6,996 nt of DNA, from the NCBI GenBank assembly GCA_947471695.1, contig CANIWY010000055.1, positions 1 to 6,996 of the forward strand, given 5' to 3'. Numbering within the stretch: the stretch's first letter is position 1; each line of letters opens with the position of its first letter. The notes under the pieces are model-generated. The model was not told the DNA's origin. It saw nothing but the letters and a program-made list of their open reading frames with translations, and searched no databases. This DNA comes from Nitrosomonadaceae bacterium. Its GTDB lineage: Bacteria; Pseudomonadota; Gammaproteobacteria; Burkholderiales; Nitrosomonadaceae. The position numbers and the translations under genes are program-made. Positions 1 to 5,312 of this stretch are shown piece by piece.

Positions 1-1
1 A

Positions 2-661
2 GAGTTCAATCCCTATACGACTCAGATCGAGCCGCATGACGCCATTGCAGAGTTACTAGATGCATATTCACGCGTCAATACCGTGTTGTTGGATCTGGAC
101 CGTGATCTTTGGGGATATATTTCGTTGGGTTATTTCAAACAGAGCACCAGAGTAGGCGAGATTGGCTCGTCAACCATGCCGCACAAGGTTAATCCGATTG
201 ACTTCGAAAACTCGGAAGGCAATCTTGGCATTGCTAATGCTTTGTTGAGACACCTGAGTGAGAAGCTGCCGGTGTCGCGCTGGCAGCGTGATCTGACAGA
301 TTCAACCGTATTGCGTAACCTAGGTGTGGCGCTTGGGCATACGCTGTTAGCATACGACTCTTGTAGCAAGGGACTCCATAAGTTAGAAGCTAGTCCCGAG
401 CGGTTAATGCAGGACCTGGAGAATGCTTGGGAGGTCTTGGCAGAGCCGATCCAGACAGTAATGCGTCGTTACGGTGTGCCTAATCCCTACGAGCAACTGA
501 AGGAGTTGACTCGTGGCAAGGGTGGTATAACAAAACAAATTCTGCACCAGTTCATCACCAAACTTGTCGTGCCAGAAACTGAGAAAGCGCGCTTACTCAA
601 AATGACACCACAAAACTATACTGGTAAAGCCTCAGAGCTAGCAAGCAATATCGATAAGTAA
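2..661 (+). CDS. purB: Adenylosuccinate lyase, C-terminal part (5' end outside window)
   Basis: Cytoplasmic enzyme of purine synthesis. It removes fumarate from SAICAR (giving AICAR) and from adenylosuccinate (giving AMP). The reading frame is open from base 2 and ends in TAA at 659-661, so 219 residues are visible, roughly the last half of a protein that is about 456 residues in E. coli. The fumarase/aspartase superfamily signature SSTMPHKVNP is encoded at 167-196; this is the flexible loop that carries the catalytic serine. Downstream stretches such as SRWQRDLTDSTVLRNLG and EPIQTVMRRYG are typical of the gammaproteobacterial/betaproteobacterial PurB type. Start codons inside the fragment (for example near 83) are internal and not the gene start. 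The C-terminus is intact and no frameshift is seen. No convincing terminator follows before the grpE promoter. Confidence 0.96.
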   Translation, partial: EFNPYTTQIEPHDAIAELLDAYSRVNTVLLDLDRDLWGYISLGYFKQSTRVGEIGSSTMPHKVNPIDFENSEGNLGIANALLRHLSEKLPVSRWQRDLTDSTVLRNLGVALGHTLLAYDSCSKGLHKLEASPERLMQDLENAWEVLAEPIQTVMRRYGVPNPYEQLKELTRGKGGITKQILHQFITKLVVPETEKARLLKMTPQNYTGKASELASNIDK

Positions 662-728
662 CGCATTGCAATCCCCCGCTATTCTCTCTTCTATCTTGAC
701 TCTACGGATCAACACCATCGCACCTTGT

Positions 729-743
729 ACTAAATTATTTAGT
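729..743. repeat. Perfect 15-bp palindrome upstream of the grpE promoter
   Basis: ACTAAAT-T-ATTTAGT has 7-bp arms around a single central base, and it ends 5 bp before the -35 element of the putative heat-shock promoter. It is flanked by a TGTAC on each side (726-730, overlapping the left arm, and 745-749). The loop is too short for a strong RNA hairpin and no T-run follows. A protein-binding site is therefore more plausible than a purB terminator, but no known operator matches it and it could be chance in AT-rich DNA. Confidence 0.4.
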
Positions 744-748
744 CTGTA

Positions 749-776
749 CTTGAAATTATAAAAGTTATCCCAATAT
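749..776 (+). promoter_or_regulatory. Putative sigma-32 heat-shock promoter of grpE
   Basis: CTTGAAA (749-755), a 13-nt spacer, then CCCAATAT (769-776). The sigma-32 consensus is CTTGAA, 13-14 nt, CCCCATnT, so the -35 is perfect and only one specified -10 base differs. Transcription would start near 783, giving a leader of about 30 nt to the GrpE start at 813. Position directly in front of a grpE-dnaK-dnaJ cluster agrees with heat-shock control. The start site is inferred, not measured. Confidence 0.78.
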
Positions 777-800
777 TGTGAAAATATGAAACGCAAGAGT

Positions 801-806
801 AAGGAG
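801..806 (+). promoter_or_regulatory. Ribosome binding site deciding the grpE start
   Basis: AAGGAG lies 6 nt before the ATG at 813, close to the ideal arrangement. The upstream in-frame ATG at 786 has no Shine-Dalgarno sequence before it and would fall within a few bases of the predicted transcription start, so 813 is preferred. Confidence 0.8.
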
Positions 807-812
807 AGGGAG

Positions 813-1388
813 ATGCAAGAACCACAGGAACTACAGATAACACCAGAAATAGATGGAAACACCAGTGAATCAAATCTAAAGGAAGATATTGAAATTAAAC
901 CGGCTGAGTTGGAAGGTGAAACCATGCCCAGTCTGGAGCAGTTGCTTAAGAGGGCCGAACTTGATGCGATTGAACATCATGATGCTTGGCTACGTGCAAA
1001 GGCCGATGCTGAGAATATACGAAAGCGAGCTCAGGTTGATATTGCCAGTGCACATAAATACGCTATCGAGAATTTTTCTACGGAACTGTTGGCGGTGATG
1101 GATAGTCTGGAAGCCGCGCTAGCAGTAGAGAGTGCCACAGTAGAAAATTTTAAGAGTGGCATGGAGCTGACGCTTAAACAGCTCACGGCAGCTTTCAATA
1201 AATTCAACATCAAGTCGATTGAGCCGGTTGGAGAGAAATTTGACCCGCATCAGCATCAGGCCATGTGTACGATAGATTCTGACTTAGCCCCTAATACGGT
1301 AGTACAGGTGATGCAAAAGGGCTACCTGTTAAACGACCGGGTAATCCGGCCAGCGCTAGTTGGAGTTTCAAAAGTTAAAGAGACTTGA
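813..1388 (+). CDS. grpE: GrpE, nucleotide exchange factor of DnaK
   Basis: Cytoplasmic co-chaperone; a GrpE dimer opens the DnaK ATPase domain so that ADP leaves and ATP binds. From the start chosen here the protein has 191 residues, close to the 197 of E. coli GrpE. Residues 1-35 are acidic and low in complexity, as usual for the disordered N-terminus. About 40-130 are helix-rich, including RAKADAENIRKR at 61-72 (the long dimer helix). The C-terminal beta-domain holds the family signature: FDPHQHQAM at 143-151, then GYLLNDRVIRPALVGV at 170-185. An in-frame ATG at 786 would add nine mostly charged residues but lacks a ribosome binding site. The gene follows a sigma-32 promoter match and precedes dnaK by 58 nt. 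The TGA stop lies inside the -35 element of a second possible promoter. Confidence 0.96.
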   Translation: MQEPQELQITPEIDGNTSESNLKEDIEIKPAELEGETMPSLEQLLKRAELDAIEHHDAWLRAKADAENIRKRAQVDIASAHKYAIENFSTELLAVMDSLEAALAVESATVENFKSGMELTLKQLTAAFNKFNIKSIEPVGEKFDPHQHQAMCTIDSDLAPNTVVQVMQKGYLLNDRVIRPALVGVSKVKET

Positions 1389-1411
1389 AATCCCAGCCAG
1401 AACCCCTATTC
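1384..1411 (+). promoter_or_regulatory. Possible second sigma-32 promoter, for dnaK
   Basis: CTTGAAA (1384-1390) overlaps the grpE stop codon TGA (1386-1388). After a 13-nt spacer comes CCCTATTC (1404-1411), matching the -10 consensus CCCCATnT at five of seven specified bases. Shifted one base left, CCCCTATT has the four C residues with a 12-nt spacer. A start near 1418 would give a leader of about 29 nt to dnaK, similar to that predicted for grpE. The -10 is weaker than that of the grpE promoter. Confidence 0.55.
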
Positions 1412-1446
1412 AAAATAACAATATAAATCTTTACAAGGACTAAATC

Positions 1447-3375
1447 ATGGGAAAAATAATCGGTATTGATTTGGGTACCACCAATTCATGTGTAGCCGTG
1501 ATGGAGAACGGCAAGCCTAAAGTAATAGAAAGTTCTGAGGGCGCACGAACCACCCCATCCATCGTTGCTTATACGGAAGATGGAGAGATCTTGATGGGTG
1601 CCTCTGCCAAGCGGCAGGCGGTCACTAACCCAAAGAACACCCTATTCGCCGTGAAACGATTGATCGGTCGCCGTTTTAATGAGGACATGGTACAGAAGGA
1701 TATTGATATGGTGCCCTACAGCATCATCAAGGCTGATAACAATGACGCTTGGGTAGAGGTGCGCGGTAAGAAAATTGCGCCACCGGAAATATCTGCGCAA
1801 GTGCTTATAAAAATGAAAAAAACAGCTGAGGATTATTTGGGGGAAACTGTTACCGAAGCAGTCATCACTGTGCCAGCTTATTTTAACGATTCGCAGCGTC
1901 AAGCAACCAAGGATGCGGGACGTATCGCCGGACTGGAGGTTAAACGTATCATCAACGAACCGACTGCAGCAGCGCTCGCTTTTGGTATGGACAAGAAAGA
2001 GGGCGATCGCAAGGTGGCTGTGTATGATCTGGGTGGCGGAACTTTCGATATTTCTATTATTGAGATTGCGGAAGTCGAAGGGGAGCATCAATTCGAAGTT
2101 TTGGCCACCAATGGCGACACTTTTCTCGGTGGTGAGGATTTTGATTCACGCGTGATCGAATATCTGACGGATGAATTTAAGAAGGAAAGCGGCATAGACT
2201 TAAAGAAAGACATGCTCGCACTGCAACGCCTTAAAGATGCAGCAGAAAAAGCCAAGATCGAGCTCTCATCTAGCCAGCAGACTGAGGTCAATTTGCCCTA
2301 TATTACGGCAGACGCCTCTGGGCCCAAGCATCTTGCGATTAAAATTACCCGTGCCAAGTTGGAGAGCCTGGTGGAAGAGTTGATCGAGCGTACTGTGGGC
2401 CCATGCCGCACCGCCATCAAGGACGCGGGTGTGAGTGTCGCTGACATCGAGGATATCATCTTGGTGGGAGGTCAGTCGCGTATGCCCAAGGTGCAAGATA
2501 AGGTCAGGGAAATTTTTGGTAAGGAACCACGCAAGGACGTAAACCCAGATGAGGCCGTAGCAATGGGTGCGGCCATTCAGGGTGGCGTGTTGCAAGGCGA
2601 GGTAAAGGACGTGCTGCTACTGGACGTTACCCCGCTATCACTGGGTATTGAAACAATGGGTGGGGTGATGACAAAGTTAATCCAGAAAAACACAACCATC
2701 CCAACCAAGGCGCAGCAAGTATTCTCCACCGCCGAGGACAACCAGACAGCGGTGACCATCCATGTCCTGCAAGGTGAGCGTGATCTGGCATCCGGCAATA
2801 AGAGCTTAGGCCAGTTTAATCTGAGCGACATTCCTCCGTCGCAGCGTGGCATGCCTCAGATCGAGGTAATGTTTGATATTGATGCCAACGGGATACTGCA
2901 TGTGTCGGCTAAGGATAAAGCGACCGGAAAAGAAAATAAGATCAAGATTCAAGCGAGTTCCGGTCTTTCAGATGAAGAAGTGCAGCGCATGGTGAAAGAT
3001 GCTGAGGCTCATGCAGAGGAGGATCACAAGGTACTTGAGTTGGTGACAGCACGTAATCAGTGCGACGCGATGATACATTCGGTCAGCAAGTCGCTGAAGG
3101 AACATGGAGACAAGCTGGAAGACAGCGAGAAACTCGCTATCGAAAACGCATTGAAAGATGCTGAGGAGGCTCTCAAGTCAGATAGTAAGGACAGCATTGA
3201 GGCAAAGACCCAAGCCTTATCAGAAGCCTCGCATAAGCTGGCAGAGAAAATGTATAGTCAGGGGCAGGCTCAGTCTGGCGGGGGAGCGGAAACGCCTCAT
3301 TCGGGTGGAGGTGAGAAGCCCGTAGAAGGTGATGTGGTTGATGCTGAATTTGAGGAAGTAAAAGATAAGAAGTAA
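1447..3375 (+). CDS. dnaK: Chaperone protein DnaK (Hsp70)
   Basis: ATP-driven cytoplasmic chaperone that binds exposed hydrophobic peptides, refolds proteins with DnaJ and GrpE, and in many proteobacteria helps inactivate sigma-32. Full length: 642 residues against 638 in E. coli. The start has AAGGA at 1435-1439, 7 nt before the ATG. Visible landmarks are the phosphate-1 loop GIDLGTTNS at 6-14, catalytic Lys70 in AVKRLIGRR, the phosphate-2 motif DLGGGTF at 194-200 with Thr199 (autophosphorylation site in E. coli), and GGQSRMP at 341-347, where the more common Thr is Ser. The interdomain linker DVLLLD is at 388-393, followed by the substrate-binding beta-domain and the helical lid. The C-terminal tail is Gly/Ser-rich (two GGG stretches) and ends with the conserved DVVDAEFEEVKDKK. 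No truncation or frameshift is seen. A hairpin terminator follows the stop by about 22 nt. Confidence 0.99.
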   Translation: MGKIIGIDLGTTNSCVAVMENGKPKVIESSEGARTTPSIVAYTEDGEILMGASAKRQAVTNPKNTLFAVKRLIGRRFNEDMVQKDIDMVPYSIIKADNNDAWVEVRGKKIAPPEISAQVLIKMKKTAEDYLGETVTEAVITVPAYFNDSQRQATKDAGRIAGLEVKRIINEPTAAALAFGMDKKEGDRKVAVYDLGGGTFDISIIEIAEVEGEHQFEVLATNGDTFLGGEDFDSRVIEYLTDEFKKESGIDLKKDMLALQRLKDAAEKAKIELSSSQQTEVNLPYITADASGPKHLAIKITRAKLESLVEELIERTVGPCRTAIKDAGVSVADIEDIILVGGQSRMPKVQDKVREIFGKEPRKDVNPDEAVAMGAAIQGGVLQGEVKDVLLLDVTPLSLGIETMGGVMTKLIQKNTTIPTKAQQVFSTAEDNQTAVTIHVLQGERDLASGNKSLGQFNLSDIPPSQRGMPQIEVMFDIDANGILHVSAKDKATGKENKIKIQASSGLSDEEVQRMVKDAEAHAEEDHKVLELVTARNQCDAMIHSVSKSLKEHGDKLEDSEKLAIENALKDAEEALKSDSKDSIEAKTQALSEASHKLAEKMYSQGQAQSGGGAETPHSGGGEKPVEGDVVDAEFEEVKDKK

Positions 3376-3397
3376 GTGGGCGTTTAATTCCACAAGG

Positions 3398-3450
3398 CGC
3401 AGAGTGGCGGAGAAGCGACTAGACAGTTCTCCGCTGTTCTCTGCGTTTTT
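3398..3450 (+). terminator. Rho-independent terminator after dnaK
   Basis: Two nested stems: the outer CGCAGAG (3398-3404) pairs with CTCTGCG (3439-3445), and the inner GCGGAGAA (3407-3414) pairs with TTCTCCGC (3427-3434). The inner stem closes a 12-nt loop, and unpaired TG and TGTT separate the two stems. TTTTT follows directly at 3446-3450. The T-run lies only on this side, so it would stop rightward transcription leaving dnaK. The internal bulge and short T-run leave room for read-through into dnaJ. Confidence 0.78.
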
Positions 3451-3558
3451 AGCATTTAACGAAAAACAAATCAATCAGAGCGTGAGGTAATTTCCAGTGA
3501 CACTCCTGTTTAGTAGAGAACGAAAGAGAGAGGAACGGACAGGGAGGCCAGCCGCATT

Positions 3559-3566
3559 GGGGGGGG
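3559..3566 (+). repeat. Eight-G homopolymer in the dnaJ leader
   Basis: An uninterrupted run of eight G lies about 30 nt before the dnaJ ribosome binding site. The rest of the dnaK-dnaJ spacer after the terminator (3451-3597) shows no ORF and no convincing promoter. It holds a weak possible hairpin, GGTAT (3565-3569) with ATACC (3585-3589). The function of the G-run, if any, is unknown. Confidence 0.6.
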
Positions 3567-3609
3567 TATCCAGAAGAATCCGTCATACCTTGGTAACAGG
3601 AAGACTCAT

Positions 3610-4719
3610 ATGAGTAAACGTGATTACTATGAAGTGCTGGGACTTAACCGCGATGCCGGCGAAGATGAAATTAAGAAAGCCTATCGTAAGTTGGCAATGA
3701 AGCATCACCCTGACCGTAATCCAGATAACCCTAAATCAGAGGAGCATTTTAAGGAGGCCAAAGAGGCTTACGAAATTTTGTCGGATACAAATAAGCGGAC
3801 TGCATATGACCAGTATGGTCATGCCGGGGTGGATTCTGGCAGCGCTGGCGGCAATGCGCAGGGATTTGCTAACTCATTCAGTGATATTTTTGGTGATATT
3901 TTTGGGGGGCGTGGGGGGGGGCAGTCCAATGTTTATCGTGGCGCGGATCTGCGCTATAACCTCGAGATTACGTTGGAACAGGCTGCACGCGGCACAGAAA
4001 CCAAGATCCGCATCCCCACAATGGAGGCCTGTGAGACCTGTCATGGTAGTGGTGCTAAGGCCGGGACTCAGCCTATTACATGTCCTAGTTGCAATGGTCA
4101 TGGGCAGGTGAGGGTACAGCAGGGATTTTTCTCGATTCAACAGACATGCCCAAAATGCCACGGCAATGGTAAATATGTTGCTAGTCCCTGTGGCACATGC
4201 AACGGTGCGGGGCGTGTCAAGCAGCATAAAACACTGTCGGTGAAAATTCCTGCTGGTGTGGATGAAGGTGACCGTATCCGCTTATCCGGTGAAGGTGAGG
4301 CCGGTATCAATGGAGGTCCATCAGGGGATCTGTATGCGGTCATGCATCTGCTACCCCACTCGGTGTTTCAGCGCGATCATAATGATCTCCACTGTGAGAT
4401 GCCAATCAGTTTTACGACTGCTGCGCTAGGAGGGGAAATTGAAATCCCAACACTTGATGGCCACGCTAAAATTAAAATACCTGCTGAGACCCAGAGTGGA
4501 AAGATTTTCCGTTTGCGCGGAAAAGGTATCAAGGGTGTTCGCAGCCATGCACATGGTGATTTACTGTGCCACATGATAGTGGAAACCCCCGTTAAGCTCA
4601 CGGCTCGTCAGAGAGAGTTATTGCAGGAGTTGGAAGCCCTTAATCAGGAAGATAGCTCTCGTCATAGCCCCCGAGCGAAATCCTGGATGAACAAGGTGCG
4701 CGAGTTCTTTACCGAATAA
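3610..4719 (+). CDS. dnaJ: Chaperone protein DnaJ (Hsp40, type I)
   Basis: Cytoplasmic J-protein that delivers unfolded substrates to DnaK and stimulates its ATPase. It has 369 residues (376 in E. coli) and the complete type I layout. The J-domain covers about 1-70 with the HPD motif at 33-35. A Gly/Phe-rich linker runs from about 75-108. Four zinc-finger CxxCxGxG repeats are present with cysteine pairs at 141/144, 158/161, 180/183 and 194/197. Two beta-barrel substrate domains and a C-terminal dimer region follow. AGGAAG at 3598-3603 lies 6 nt before the ATG. Odd point: codons 102-104 of the linker form an unbroken run of nine G (3913-3921), close after a run of six (3904-3909), a potential slippage site. 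The gene is separated from dnaK by 234 nt containing a terminator; I found no convincing promoter of its own in that spacer. Confidence 0.98.
   Translation: MSKRDYYEVLGLNRDAGEDEIKKAYRKLAMKHHPDRNPDNPKSEEHFKEAKEAYEILSDTNKRTAYDQYGHAGVDSGSAGGNAQGFANSFSDIFGDIFGGRGGGQSNVYRGADLRYNLEITLEQAARGTETKIRIPTMEACETCHGSGAKAGTQPITCPSCNGHGQVRVQQGFFSIQQTCPKCHGNGKYVASPCGTCNGAGRVKQHKTLSVKIPAGVDEGDRIRLSGEGEAGINGGPSGDLYAVMHLLPHSVFQRDHNDLHCEMPISFTTAALGGEIEIPTLDGHAKIKIPAETQSGKIFRLRGKGIKGVRSHAHGDLLCHMIVETPVKLTARQRELLQELEALNQEDSSRHSPRAKSWMNKVREFFTE
3913..3921 (+). repeat. Nine-G homopolymer within dnaJ
   Basis: GGG GGG GGG encodes Gly102-Gly104 of the Gly/Phe linker. Runs of this length are prone to replication or transcription slippage and to sequencing error. 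Gain of one G would lead to a stop at 3957-3959 after 12 altered residues, leaving a 116-residue J-domain plus linker. Loss of one G would run in another frame to a stop at 4109-4111. Confidence 0.75.
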
Positions 4720-4722
4720 TAT

Positions 4723-5280
4723 TTACCAATCACCCCTTAATATTTTCTCCGTCCAGAAGAGGCCAGAGATTGTTTTATTATCGGTGATTTTCCCCTCTTT
4801 AACCCATCTGAGTGCGTCCATCAGACTTAGCGTGAATATTTCTAGGTGCTCACCCTCATCGGGACTGGCACCCTGGAACGCGAGTCCCTGTGCTAGGTAG
4901 TACACAAGTTTCTCATCAGAATAGCCGATGCAGGGGTGCAGGGTGGCGAGATAACGCCAGTTCGTCGCAGTATAGCCAGTCTCTTCCAAAAGCTCTCGTT
5001 GCGCACATACTAGTGCATCTTCGCCTAAACTGATTTTTCCGGCAGGTAACTCAAAAAAGTCTCGATGAAGTGGGTAACGGTGCTGCCGCTCCAATACCAG
5101 TTCGCCATTATCTAATAGCGGGATGATGACAGCTGCGCCGGGATGGGTGATGTATTCGCGTGGCATCTGTTTGCCATCTGGTAACCTGACCTGGTCTGAG
5201 TGAACCTGCAGAAGGTGGCCATCAAATACACGTACACTGCTGACTTGAGTTTCGGTGAGATCCAGAGGAAGTTTGGACAT
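4723..5280 (-). CDS. nudF: ADP-ribose pyrophosphatase, Nudix hydrolase
   Basis: Predicted cytoplasmic enzyme cleaving ADP-ribose to AMP and ribose 5-phosphate, which limits free ADP-ribose. The 185-residue protein carries an exact Nudix box (Gx5Ex7REUxEExGU) at 81-103: Gly81, Glu87, Arg95-Glu96, Glu99-Glu100, Gly102. The glutamates bind the metal. The preceding ELPAGK, the RQHRYP element at 65-70 and the N-terminal beta-strand region are typical of the ADP-ribose subgroup rather than MutT or NadM types, but sugar-nucleotide substrates cannot be excluded. The ATG at 5280 is the only start before an in-frame upstream stop, yet no clear Shine-Dalgarno sequence precedes it. It lies 32 nt behind phoR and may depend on that transcript. 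Its stop is 3 nt from the convergent dnaJ stop. Confidence 0.9.
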   Translation of the reverse strand: MSKLPLDLTETQVSSVRVFDGHLLQVHSDQVRLPDGKQMPREYITHPGAAVIIPLLDNGELVLERQHRYPLHRDFFELPAGKISLGEDALVCAQRELLEETGYTATNWRYLATLHPCIGYSDEKLVYYLAQGLAFQGASPDEGEHLEIFTLSLMDALRWVKEGKITDNKTISGLFWTEKILRGDW

Positions 5281-5312
5281 GCGGATAAGTTCAGGCGATT
5301 GTTATAACTATT

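Noticed and set aside
83..85. Start codon at 83 as the beginning of a short gene
   Set aside because: The frame is open to the left edge and encodes conserved PurB sequence, so this is internal to purB.
696..701. TTGACT as a sigma-70 -35 element for grpE
   Set aside because: No TATAAT-like hexamer occurs 15-19 nt downstream.
1642..2091. 149-codon open frame antisense to dnaK
   Set aside because: Long antisense frames opposite dnaK are a known effect of its codon pattern. There is no ribosome binding site or recognisable domain, and the plus-strand gene is certain.
3445..3465. TTAGCATTTAAC as a CIRCE half-site
   Set aside because: Only TTAGCA fits; the rest of the arm and the complementary arm GAGTGCTAA are absent.
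3552..3559. CCGCATTG before dnaJ as a sigma-32 -10 element
   Set aside because: No CTTGAA-like -35 lies 12-16 nt upstream.
3806..4111. 101-codon frame overlapping dnaJ in +1
   Set aside because: It is a shadow of the Gly-rich and zinc-finger coding region, with no start signal. It matters only as the frame reached if one G is lost from the nine-G run.
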